Positions 1 to 7,131 of a stretch of 39,983 nt of DNA are shown here, piece after piece; position 1 is the stretch's first letter; the number at the start of each line of letters is the position of its first letter. The notes beneath the pieces were generated by a model. The model ran no database searches. It saw only the letters and a program-made list of their open reading frames with translations, and was not told where the DNA came from. Where the stretch lies: NCBI GenBank assembly GCA_023395615.1, contig JAEWYP010000091.1:1-39983 (forward strand). Direction: 5' to 3'. The position numbers and the translations under genes are program-made. This stretch comes from Bacillota bacterium. GTDB lineage: Bacteria; Bacillota; Clostridia; Christensenellales; Aristaeellaceae.

Positions 1-87
1 GTATTTCAGCGCCTCTTCCCCCAGATGGGAAAGCGCTGTCCGGCCAAAGATGATTTTTGCAGGATTTTGAAAAGTAAAATCGATCAT
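1..87 (-). CDS. Iron-containing alcohol dehydrogenase, N-terminal fragment (gene runs off the left edge)
   Basis: Reading the minus strand from the ATG at 87 gives 29 uninterrupted codons starting MIDFTFQNPAKIIFG, followed by a Gly/Arg/Thr and Leu-Gly stretch. This matches the N-terminus typical of group III iron-containing alcohol dehydrogenases such as the butanol dehydrogenases (F-x-x-x-NPTKIIFG, then a short helix ending in LG). An AAGGGG ribosome binding site lies a few bases upstream, and a good promoter lies at 120-149. The family reduces aldehydes to alcohols with NAD(P)H in fermentation. Only about 7 percent of a usual 380-390 residue protein is visible, so substrate and integrity cannot be judged. 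Confidence 0.75.
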   Translation of the reverse strand, partial: MIDFTFQNPAKIIFGRTALSHLGEEALKY

Positions 88-119
88 TACCAGTTCCCCT
101 TTCGGTTTCTCCGGATGTC

Positions 120-149
120 ATTATACAATGTTCCGCTGCTTTCCGTAAA
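120..149 (-). promoter_or_regulatory. Sigma-A-like promoter for the alcohol dehydrogenase
   Basis: On the minus strand a TATAAT box (120-125) is preceded by 18 bases and a TTTACG -35-like box (144-149). The -10 box lies about 33 bases upstream of the start codon at 87. Confidence 0.6.
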
Positions 150-206
150 GGGCGAAACACGTTTGCACGCCACTCCCGAGGCAGAATCCCATCCGGTTCC
201 GTTATG

Positions 207-482
207 ATACTATTTCAAATCGTTAACGCTCCAATCTCGCGGCGCTTTGATCCTGTAGCATCGTCGCGAAGTCTCGACATAGCCACCGCTACCCCAGTCG
301 CTTAGTCGTCGCAGGCTGCGCTGTCGCTTGCCTGCTCGCTTCGCTCCTCACCTGCGGGTCGCTCACGGCTATGCCGTGGTGCCCACCGGGCACACGCTTC
401 CCTTCGGTGCCTTCGCCTCCGCTCCTCGTTACAGAATAAAATCTCTCGCGATCTTCATAGCATTAATGAATTGAAATAGTAT
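207..482. repeat. MITE-like element with long imperfect terminal inverted repeats
   Basis: The left arm (207-259) and the reverse complement of the right arm (428-482) begin with the same 12 bases, ATACTATTTCAA. They then stay similar for about 53 bases (shared TTAA, GCT, CGCG, TTT-AT-CTGTA). The interior holds several short hairpins: GCAGGC...GCCTGC, CACGGC-TAT-GCCGTG and GTGCCC-ACC-GGGCAC. There is no credible coding sequence and no transposase. If the inverted repeat is trimmed, each end can be read as TA plus CTATTTCAA, consistent with a TA target duplication of the IS630/Tc1 type. It may be a non-autonomous mobile element or a structured intergenic repeat. It fills most of the gene-free stretch 88-555. 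Confidence 0.6.
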
Positions 483-555
483 AAGTCTGGCAGTGATCTT
501 GATCGCATTCGTGGCTGGAGATCGCATGATTCGTACCGTCGGGGGAGGGAACAGC

Positions 556-1182
556 ATGCCGACCTGTTATCTGGTGGGCGCGGGGGATTTTACCGCGCGG
601 GATTTTCAACCGGGCAGCGGAGATTTCGTCATTGCGGCGGATGCGGGGTATCAGGCGCTGGTGGGCATCGGCGTTCGTCCCGGGTTACTGGTGGGGGACT
701 TCGACTCGCTTTCCACGCGGCCCGAAGGGGTGTCTATCCGCATTTTTCCGGTGGAGAAGGACGATACCGATATGGGCATCGCCATCGCGGAAGGGTGGGC
801 GCGGGGTTACCGCAGCTTTACCCTGTACGGCGCGGACGGTGGTCGTGCCGACCATACGCTTGCCAACCTGCAATTGCTGGGCGGGCTTAGCCGCCGTGGC
901 GCAGCCGCGCGCATGGTGTGCCCCCGTTACGACGTGTTTGCACTGACCGGCGGCACGCTGATGCTGCCCAAACGCGAAAAGGGCACGGTGGTATCTGTTT
1001 TCTGCCACGGAACCCGCGCGCGCGGCGTGACCCTGAGAGGGCTTAAATACCTGCTGAATCAGGCGACGCTCAGCTGTGACCGGCCGCTTGGCGTAAGCAA
1101 CGAGTTTACCGGTGCGCAGGAAGCCAGCGTTACGGTGGACAGAGGGACGCTGCTGGTGTTCGTGGGTCAAAAGCCACTGTAA
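556..1182 (+). CDS. thiN: Thiamine pyrophosphokinase
   Basis: Transfers pyrophosphate from ATP to thiamine to make thiamine diphosphate in the cytoplasm. The 208-residue protein has the usual family length and signatures: an N-terminal Rossmann-like start (CYLVGAGDF), the acidic VGDFDS motif near residue 55, the substrate-binding EKDDTDMGIA segment, and GADGGRADHTLANLQLL. The C-terminal half matches the beta-sandwich B1-binding domain. The start at 556 is chosen because GGGGGAGGGA lies directly upstream at 541-550. An in-frame ATG at 493 would add 21 residues unlike the family and lies almost against the repeat element. In many Bacillota thiN follows rsgA and rpe; here those genes are absent upstream and the repeat element takes their place. 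No clear promoter was found, so expression may come from within or across the repeat. Confidence 0.9.
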   Translation: MPTCYLVGAGDFTARDFQPGSGDFVIAADAGYQALVGIGVRPGLLVGDFDSLSTRPEGVSIRIFPVEKDDTDMGIAIAEGWARGYRSFTLYGADGGRADHTLANLQLLGGLSRRGAAARMVCPRYDVFALTGGTLMLPKREKGTVVSVFCHGTRARGVTLRGLKYLLNQATLSCDRPLGVSNEFTGAQEASVTVDRGTLLVFVGQKPL

Positions 1183-1189
1183 AAATAAA

Positions 1190-1210
1190 CGGGGCGATCG
1201 ATGCGCCCCG
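1190..1210. terminator. Hairpin after thiN (weak terminator on +)
   Basis: CGGGGCG (1190-1196) and CGCCCCG (1204-1210) form a 7-bp stem with a 7-base loop. There is no T run downstream on the + strand. The A-rich run before it would give a T run on the minus strand, so a bidirectional role is possible. Confidence 0.35.
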
Positions 1211-1271
1211 CGGACGCAGAACCGCGCGCAAAGTATTGATTTATAAGGCTTTTCGTCAGATAAGCCTTCAG

Positions 1272-1300
1272 TTGCAATTCTCTAACTTGTGCGCTATACT
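1272..1300 (+). promoter_or_regulatory. Sigma-A-like promoter for the glycosyltransferase gene
   Basis: TTGCAA (1272-1277), a 17-base spacer and TATACT (1295-1300) make a near-consensus promoter about 36 bases before the chosen start. It may also serve feoAB, which follows after a short gap. Confidence 0.7.
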
Positions 1301-1335
1301 ATGCCATGGAACGTGGGTTGAGGAGGGCGATGTGG

Positions 1336-2646
1336 ATGCGGTTCACGATGATTTGCATCGGATCCACAGGGGACGTAAGGCCCTACGTGCTCCTTGGACG
1401 GGAATTGAAACAGCGGGGACATGACGTGGCAATTTGCGCGTTTGCCGATTTCGCCCCGCTGGTGCAGAAAAATGGGCTGCGGTTTTATCCGCTTTCCGGC
1501 GATGCACACGAATTTATTAAGAACATTATGAAGCCCGGAACCGAAGGCGTCGCCTATATGCGGCAGGTGCTGAAGGTATTCCGGGTTATTCTCGACCCTT
1601 TTTTAAGCGACCTGCAGGCGGCCTGCGCCGACGCCGACGCGGTAATCGCCACTTTTTTCGGTAACGTAATCCAGTCGCTGGCGGAAAAACGGAACATTCC
1701 TTTTATCAGGACAAACTATTTCATGATGGACCCCAACCGCCTTGTGCCCATATCTTCCGCACCGGGGCTGACGGTGGGGCCGGCGTGGAACCTGCTGAGC
1801 TACAGGCTTGCCTACCTGCTGGTAAGTATGGTAGAGAAGCACTACCTTTCTGGCTGGCGCAGGGCGCAGGGCATGCCGCGCCGCAGGCTGGAAGGTAAGC
1901 CCCGCGCTCTCAACGGCGGTCATCCTGTGCCGACGCTGTACGCCATGAGCGACCGCCTGGTGCCCCGCCCGGCCGAATGGAATGAGCATATTTATATGAC
2001 CGGTTTCTGGACGGAAGCGGAACAGCCCGCCTTTACCCCTTCGCCGGAGCTGGCGGCGTTTCTGGCTCGTGATTCCCAACCTGTGTATATCGGCTTTGGC
2101 TCCATGACCAGCGGCGATATGGACCATACCCTCGACCTGGTAGTGCAGGCGGTGCGGCAAAGCGGCGTACGCGCGGTGCTGGCCAATGGCTGGGGCGGCG
2201 GGCAGACGGTACGGGATGAAAACGTGTTTACCATACAAGGTTTTGTTCCCCACAGCTGGCTGTTTGAACGTGTCTGCGCCGTGGTACATCACGGTGGGGC
2301 AGGTACGACCGCGGCCGGTCTGCGCGCGGGCAAACCGACGCTGGTGATCCCGTTTGGCGGGGATCAGCCTTTCTGGGCGCTTCGTGTGCGCCGGATGGGG
2401 CTGGGGCCGGAACCGATTCCGCGGGAGAAGCTGACGGTTTCCAATCTGGCCGCGGCGCTCAGGGAGCTTACCACCGGGCCCGGATACCGGGCCGCCGCGG
2501 AGCCGCTGGGGGCTTACATGCGGGCTGAAAACGGCGTTCAAAACGCGGCCGACATCATCGAAGCGGAAACCACGCTGTTCCGGAAGGGCGAAACGGATAT
2601 TCCGGCACGCGCACAGGTTCGTCCGCCTGAAACCGGGGTATCATAA
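1336..2646 (+). CDS. UGT/MGT-type glycosyltransferase (GT1, sterol-glucosyltransferase-like)
   Basis: A cytoplasmic or membrane-associated family 1 glycosyltransferase (YjiC/UGT type) that would move a sugar from a nucleotide sugar to a lipid or small hydrophobic acceptor. The N-terminus (MICIGSTGDVRPYVLLGREL, then RGHDV) is the classic acceptor-side fold of bacterial MGT and sterol glucosyltransferases. The C-terminal donor site shows YIGFGSM, then GFVPHSWLFERV, then HHGGAGTTAAGLRAGKPTLV and PFGGDQPFW, the nucleotide-sugar signature. Length is 436 residues, normal for the family. The start at 1336 sits 9 bases after AGGAGG (1321-1326); ATGs at 1306, 1330 and 1348 are alternatives. It has its own promoter and ends 50 bases before feoA. 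The acceptor is unknown. Confidence 0.88.
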   Translation: MRFTMICIGSTGDVRPYVLLGRELKQRGHDVAICAFADFAPLVQKNGLRFYPLSGDAHEFIKNIMKPGTEGVAYMRQVLKVFRVILDPFLSDLQAACADADAVIATFFGNVIQSLAEKRNIPFIRTNYFMMDPNRLVPISSAPGLTVGPAWNLLSYRLAYLLVSMVEKHYLSGWRRAQGMPRRRLEGKPRALNGGHPVPTLYAMSDRLVPRPAEWNEHIYMTGFWTEAEQPAFTPSPELAAFLARDSQPVYIGFGSMTSGDMDHTLDLVVQAVRQSGVRAVLANGWGGGQTVRDENVFTIQGFVPHSWLFERVCAVVHHGGAGTTAAGLRAGKPTLVIPFGGDQPFWALRVRRMGLGPEPIPREKLTVSNLAAALRELTTGPGYRAAAEPLGAYMRAENGVQNAADIIEAETTLFRKGETDIPARAQVRPPETGVS

Positions 2647-2696
2647 AAACGCGTACCAATACCCCTCGCAGGCCCGAAATGGGAAAGGAAATGGTT

Positions 2697-2963
2697 ATGA
2701 CGGAAGAGAAGCAAATGTCGCTGGCCGACCTGAAGCCCAGCGAAAGCGCCGTAGTTGCGGATGTGGGGGGGACGGATGCGTTGCACCGCCGCCTGCTGGA
2801 TATGGGCATTACGCCCGGCGTAAAGGTGATCCTGCTGCGAACGGCGCCGATGGGGGACCCGCTGGAAATCCATATTCGCGGATACGCGCTTACCCTGCGT
2901 GTGGATGACGCAAAGAAGATCACCCTCCGCAGTATCGACGGGAAAGGCGAGGCGCACGCATGA
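2697..2963 (+). CDS. feoA: Ferrous iron transport protein A
   Basis: Small cytoplasmic SH3-like partner of the FeoB iron permease. The 88-residue protein carries the expected pattern: SLADLKPSESAVVADV, then HRRLLDMGITPGVKVILLRTAPMGDPLEIHIRGYALTLR split over two beta segments, ending in a short tail. The start at 2697 fits an AAAGGAA ribosome binding site with about 7 bases spacing; ATGs at 2679 and 2691 would put the site too close or inside the gene. Its stop overlaps the feoB start by 4 bases (ATGA), so the two are translationally coupled. No Fur or DtxR operator could be identified with confidence. Confidence 0.92.
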   Translation: MTEEKQMSLADLKPSESAVVADVGGTDALHRRLLDMGITPGVKVILLRTAPMGDPLEIHIRGYALTLRVDDAKKITLRSIDGKGEAHA

Positions 2964-5089
2964 GCTATACTTTTGCGCTGGCAGGCAATCAGAACAGCGG
3001 AAAAACCACCCTTTTTAACCAGCTGACCGGCAGCAACCAACATGTGGGCAACTGGCCGGGGGTTACGGTAGAACAGAAAACCGGCACCATGATCCACCAT
3101 CACCACGGGAAACAAACCCATCTGGGCCTGCCCAGTCTGGGCTGGTGGAGCCGCTATCGCCATGGACACGATCAGGCCGACGAAGCGCAGGAGCTGCCTA
3201 AGCAATATACGGATGTGAAGATTGTCGATCTCCCGGGCATTTATTCGCTCAGCCCCTATTCCATGGAGGAGATTGTCAGCCGCAACTTTATCGTGAAAGA
3301 CAAGCCGGATGTGGTGATCAACTGTGTGGACGCCACCAATTTGGAACGCAACCTGTACCTTACGCTGCAACTGCTGGAGCTGGGCCGCCCCACGGTCGTC
3401 GCCCTGAACATGATGGATGAGGTGCGCAGCCGGGGGGACACGATCGACCTTGCGAAGATGGAGAAAATTCTCGGCGTACCGGTGGTGGCCATCTCCGCCC
3501 GCAAAGGCGAAGGGCTGGACGAGCTGGTGGGCCGCGCGATGGAACTGGCGGAGAAGAAGATACTGCCCGCCCGGCTGGATATCTGCGACGGCGCTGCGCA
3601 CAAGGCGCTGCATGCGATCCGCCACCTGATTGAACCGCAGGCTGTCGCCGCGGATGTGCGGCCCCGTTATGCAGCCACCAAGCTGTTTGAGGGCGATGAG
3701 CCGATGATGGAGGAGCTGAAACTCAGCCCCGAAACCCGCCACATCGTAAACGAAATTCTGGTTGCCATGGAAAAGGAACTGGGCATGGAGCGGGCCGCCG
3801 TAATGGCGGATACCCGGTATCGTTTTATTGAAAAACTGCTGGCGGATTGCGTGGTGCCAGGCGCGGACGTGCAGGGCAGCGTGAGCGACCGGATTGATAC
3901 CGTGCTGACCCATCGGGTGCTGGCAATTCCGTTCTTTCTGCTGATGATGCTGCTGGTGTTTTATATCACGTTCGGACCGCTCGGCTCCTGGCTGGCGGAC
4001 GGGTTCGCCGCGTTGGTATCGGATGGCATCCACCTGATCGCGCAGGCGCTGGCCAACTGGGGCGTAGCCGAATGGGTGCAAAACCTGCTGGTTAACGGTG
4101 TACTGACCGGCGTGGGCAGCGTGATCAGCTTCCTGCCGACGATTGTGATTCTGTTTTTACTGCTGTCTATTTTGGAAGACAGCGGATATATGGCCCGTGC
4201 GGCGTTCCTGATGGATAAGCCGCTTCGGAAAATCGGTTTGAACGGACGGGCGTTTATCCCGATGATGATGGGCTTTGGCTGCACGGTGCCCGCCGTGATG
4301 AGCGCGCGCAGCATGAACACGCAGCGCGACCGCCGCTTTACCATCATGCTGACCCCGTTTATGAGTTGCGGGGCCAAGGTGCCGATCTACGCGCTGTTTA
4401 CCCGCGCTTTCTTCGGCGGTAATCAGGTGCTGGTGATGAGCGTTTTCTACCTTGTCGGCATCCTGATGGCGGTGATCGCGGGGCTGATTCTGAAGCGCTT
4501 TATGTTCCACGGCGACGCTTCCCCCTTCCTGATGGAACTGCCCAAGTACCGCCTGCCGACCGTTCGCAACGTGGCGCGGGAGCTGTGGGACAAGGCAAGC
4601 GGCTTTGTGAAACGCGCGTTTACGGTCATCTTTCTGGCGACGCTGGTGGTGTGGTTTCTGCAAAGCTTTACCTTCAGCCTTCAGGCTGCGCCCAGCGTGG
4701 AAGCGAGTATGCTGGGTTCCATCGCCGGGCTGATCGCGCCGATCTTCGCGCCCGCCGGGTTTGGCAATGTGGCCGCTTCCACGGCGGTGCTGACCGGCAT
4801 TATGGCCAAGGAGAGTGTGGTAAGCACCCTCGCGGTCATCGCCGGGGTCGATTCGCAAAGTGCGCAGATGCTGACCGCGATCCGCGGGGTATTCCCCTCC
4901 ACGCTGGCAGCGGTATCCTTCCTGCTGTTTATCTTACTCTACATGCCCTGTGTGGCGGCCTTTGCCGCCATGAAGCGCGAAATGGAAAGCGGGCGCTTCG
5001 CCTTCTTCACGGTATTATCGCAGACCGGGCTTGCCTGGCTGGTGGCGACGGTGGTGTATCAGGTGGGGCGGCTGCTCGGATTGGGCTGA
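2960..5089 (+). CDS. feoB: Ferrous iron permease FeoB with a His-rich insertion in the G domain
   Basis: GTP-regulated inner membrane importer of Fe(II). The N-terminal G domain shows G1 GNQNSGKTT (residues 9-17), G3 DLPG (90-93), G4 NMMD and G5 SARKGEG. The membrane part has the two conserved Gate motifs, around GCTVPAVMSARSM and MSCGAKVPIYALF, followed by the usual C-terminal helices (LYMPCVAAFAAMKRE). The full length is 709 residues. Between the switch I region (GNWPGVTVEQK) and G3 there is an extra segment of roughly 35-40 residues (about 45-83). It contains four consecutive histidines, an RHGHD motif and several Trp, Arg and acidic residues, and is absent from E. coli-type FeoB. Its position suggests an effect on nucleotide switching or metal sensing; that is inference. 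The gene overlaps feoA by 4 bases. Confidence 0.95.
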   Translation: MSYTFALAGNQNSGKTTLFNQLTGSNQHVGNWPGVTVEQKTGTMIHHHHGKQTHLGLPSLGWWSRYRHGHDQADEAQELPKQYTDVKIVDLPGIYSLSPYSMEEIVSRNFIVKDKPDVVINCVDATNLERNLYLTLQLLELGRPTVVALNMMDEVRSRGDTIDLAKMEKILGVPVVAISARKGEGLDELVGRAMELAEKKILPARLDICDGAAHKALHAIRHLIEPQAVAADVRPRYAATKLFEGDEPMMEELKLSPETRHIVNEILVAMEKELGMERAAVMADTRYRFIEKLLADCVVPGADVQGSVSDRIDTVLTHRVLAIPFFLLMMLLVFYITFGPLGSWLADGFAALVSDGIHLIAQALANWGVAEWVQNLLVNGVLTGVGSVISFLPTIVILFLLLSILEDSGYMARAAFLMDKPLRKIGLNGRAFIPMMMGFGCTVPAVMSARSMNTQRDRRFTIMLTPFMSCGAKVPIYALFTRAFFGGNQVLVMSVFYLVGILMAVIAGLILKRFMFHGDASPFLMELPKYRLPTVRNVARELWDKASGFVKRAFTVIFLATLVVWFLQSFTFSLQAAPSVEASMLGSIAGLIAPIFAPAGFGNVAASTAVLTGIMAKESVVSTLAVIAGVDSQSAQMLTAIRGVFPSTLAAVSFLLFILLYMPCVAAFAAMKREMESGRFAFFTVLSQTGLAWLVATVVYQVGRLLGLG

Positions 5090-5123
5090 AAAGCAGCCCG
5101 GAACATGATTCGGAGGTTTTCCC

Positions 5124-5318
5124 ATGATCGGAACCTGGTTATCCATTCTTATTCCCCTTGTGCTGCTGGGCTACGGCGTCTGGCTGGCGGTGCGTATGAT
5201 CCGCAACCGTAAAAAGGGTGTAACCTGCTCCGGCGGGTGCTCCGGCTGCCCCTACGCGGGGAGTTGCCATATGCAGCCGGAACGGAAAAACGATCAAAAG
5301 GACGAGAAAAATGGCTGA
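5124..5318 (+). CDS. FeoB-associated Cys-rich membrane protein
   Basis: A 64-residue protein with one N-terminal membrane helix (residues about 4-24), a basic stretch (RMIRNRKKG), then a cysteine cluster CSGGCSGCPYAGSC (spacing C-x3-C-x2-C-x5-C) and a charged tail. Length, topology and the position just after feoB match the FeoB-associated Cys-rich family (Pfam FeoB_associated), a proposed metal-handling accessory of Fe(II) import in Bacillota. A GGAGG site precedes the ATG. The 3' end overlaps nrdG by 8 bases, suggesting coupled translation. Confidence 0.88.
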   Translation: MIGTWLSILIPLVLLGYGVWLAVRMIRNRKKGVTCSGGCSGCPYAGSCHMQPERKNDQKDEKNG

Positions 5319-5832
5319 TACCATCAGGCTTTACGGGTTGGTGACCGACTCCATCGTGGATGGGCCGGGCTACCGTACAAGCATTTTTACCCAGGGCTGC
5401 CCGCACCATTGCCCGGGCTGCCACAACCCCGAAAGCCACGCGCCGGAAGGCGGCACCGTGTGGACGCTGGACGATGTGGAAAAGAAGTTTTCGGATAATC
5501 CGCTGCTCAACGGAATCACTTTGTCTGGCGGAGAGCCTTTTATGCAACCCGCCGCCTGTGCGGAGCTGGCGCACCGTGCGAAACGGAAAGGCCTGAACGT
5601 GTGGACATACACCGGCTACCTGTACGAGCAGCTGTTGGAGAGAGCGAAGACCGAACCCGCTGTTGAGGCCCTGCTGGATGCGACCGACGTGTTGGTGGAC
5701 GGGCCTTTTCTGCTGGCGGAGCGCTCGCTGGAGCTGGAGTTTTGTGGTAGCCGCAACCAGCGCCTGATCGACGTATCTAAAACGCGTGCCACAGGAACCG
5801 TGACCCTGTACCGGGCAGAAGCCTGGTACTGA
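5311..5832 (+). CDS. nrdG: Anaerobic ribonucleotide reductase activating protein (radical SAM)
   Basis: NrdG uses a [4Fe-4S] cluster and S-adenosylmethionine to generate the glycyl radical of the class III ribonucleotide reductase NrdD. The 173-residue protein has the radical SAM motif C-x3-C-x2-C in GCPHHCPGCHNPESH (about residues 29-43), the SAM-binding ITLSGGEPF motif, WTYTGY, and the C-terminal DVLVDGPF and GSRNQRLIDV found in NrdG. It lies in the feo cluster, overlapping the Cys-rich gene by 8 bases. NrdD, its usual neighbour, is not in this window. Another small glycyl radical activase is possible, but the C-terminal motifs favour NrdG. Confidence 0.9.
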   Translation: MADTIRLYGLVTDSIVDGPGYRTSIFTQGCPHHCPGCHNPESHAPEGGTVWTLDDVEKKFSDNPLLNGITLSGGEPFMQPAACAELAHRAKRKGLNVWTYTGYLYEQLLERAKTEPAVEALLDATDVLVDGPFLLAERSLELEFCGSRNQRLIDVSKTRATGTVTLYRAEAWY

Positions 5833-5915
5833 CCTGTTAGATCAACCTTTGTCTCTCCATTGTGGGTTGGAACGGTTCGGCATACACTTCAGACCCGTAA
5901 AAAGGAGCGTTTCCT

Positions 5916-6911
5916 ATGCCTAAGCGCATTGCGTTGCTGGCGACCGGCGGTACCATTGCCTGCACGGAAACCGATCAGGGGTTGGTGCCCACGCTGACTG
6001 CGGCCCAGCTGCTGGAACCGATCGCGGACAGCCTGCCCTGCACGGTATTGCCGCAGGATGTGTTCCGCATGGACTCCAGCAATATGCAGCCTGAGGAATG
6101 GAGCACCCTTGCGCGTGCAGTGGACAGGGCTGTTGCGGACTGTGACGGCGTGGTGATTACCCACGGCACGGATACCATGGCCTATACGGCTTCGGCGCTA
6201 AGCTTTATGCTGGCCGGTATTCCGAAACCCGTGATACTGACCGGCTCACAGTTGCCGCTGTTCCATCCCCTTACGGACGCGCGGGGGAACCTGCGCCGCG
6301 CTGTGGCGGCTGCCACGCTGGGAATGCCCGGGGTATATGTATCGTTTGATTACAAGCTGATTTCCGGCGTGCGCTGTGTAAAAACCCACACCACGGCGAT
6401 GAACGCTTTTTCCAGTATCAATGCGCCATTAGCGGGATATTTTGACGTGGAAGGGCTTCACATGGATCACCCACAGGCGTTTACCCCGACGCCGCAGATG
6501 GGAGCCGGGTATTGCCTGCGCGATGGGCTGGACCCGCGCGTGTTTCTGCTAAAATTGGTGCCCGGCACGTCGCCGGAGGTGCTTCGCTTTATCCGCGACG
6601 CGGGGTATCGCGGGCTGGTGATTGAAGCGTTTGGCCTGGGCGGGCTGCACTACATCCGCCGTAATCTGGTGGCGGCGTTGCGGGAGCTGGCGGAAAGCGG
6701 CGTGTATGTGCTGGTGGTCAGCCAATGTCTGCATGAAAAGGCAGACCTGACCGTGTACGAAGTAGGCCGGGGCATGATGCACCGGCAGGTACACAGCGGC
6801 CGGGACATGACCACCGAGGCTGCCGTAACCAAGCTGATGTGGGCGCTTGCGCAGGAAAATCCGGAGGAACTGCTGGGCGTGCCTATCGTGGGCGAAATGA
6901 CTCGTTTTTAA
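5916..6911 (+). CDS. ansA: L-asparaginase, type I-like (cytoplasmic)
   Basis: Hydrolyses asparagine to aspartate and ammonia. The 331-residue protein shows both catalytic threonine motifs: LLATGGTIA at the N-terminus and VITHGTDTMAYTA near residue 85-95, plus the family blocks PVILTGSQ and TDARGNL. No signal peptide is present, so the cytoplasmic AnsA type is more likely than the secreted type II. Length is normal. A GGAG-containing ribosome binding site precedes the ATG (AAAAAGGAGCG). It lies 83 bases after nrdG with no clear terminator between, and ends at a long hairpin. It could also be an archaeal-like or GatD-like relative, but there is no sign of a GatE partner. Confidence 0.88.
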   Translation: MPKRIALLATGGTIACTETDQGLVPTLTAAQLLEPIADSLPCTVLPQDVFRMDSSNMQPEEWSTLARAVDRAVADCDGVVITHGTDTMAYTASALSFMLAGIPKPVILTGSQLPLFHPLTDARGNLRRAVAAATLGMPGVYVSFDYKLISGVRCVKTHTTAMNAFSSINAPLAGYFDVEGLHMDHPQAFTPTPQMGAGYCLRDGLDPRVFLLKLVPGTSPEVLRFIRDAGYRGLVIEAFGLGGLHYIRRNLVAALRELAESGVYVLVVSQCLHEKADLTVYEVGRGMMHRQVHSGRDMTTEAAVTKLMWALAQENPEELLGVPIVGEMTRF

Positions 6912-6919
6912 AAATCCAG

Positions 6920-6956
6920 TTCGAGAGGCCGCCGGAATTTCCGGCGGCCTCTCGAA
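6920..6956. terminator. Long perfect hairpin between convergent genes
   Basis: An 18-base left arm (6920-6937, beginning TTCGAGAGGCC) is exactly complementary to the right arm (6939-6956) with almost no loop. On the minus strand a TTTTT run follows after about 7 bases. On the + strand the T run is missing. It probably separates the asparaginase from the histidine kinase in both directions. The rest of the gap up to 7131 shows nothing recognisable. Confidence 0.7.
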
Positions 6957-7131
6957 CAATGAAAAGGATTCGTTTGCTTTATCGGTTGTACCACAGGCGC
7001 AGACATGTACAGCTTTGACGTGCCCGATCTTGCAGGATTTGCTTTCATCCAGGGGAGTTCCTTTCAGGGCAGCTGTCTGGAAAACATTCAGTTGATGGTT
7101 TCCGCCTCGTCAGGTTTCCTCCAACGGTGGG

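Noticed and set aside
88..206. The open frame at 25-207 on the plus strand as a gene
   Set aside because: It runs antisense to the alcohol dehydrogenase start and its promoter, lacks a ribosome binding site and has no recognisable features.
1603..2541. Minus-strand open frame of 312 codons in the glycosyltransferase gene
   Set aside because: A shadow of the glycosyltransferase, which has its own promoter, ribosome binding site and motifs.
2555..4081. Long minus-strand open frame (508 codons) across feoA and feoB
   Set aside because: It lies opposite clear feoAB coding sequence. Its composition is that of an antisense shadow in GC-rich DNA (many His, Arg, Gln) without any recognisable domain.
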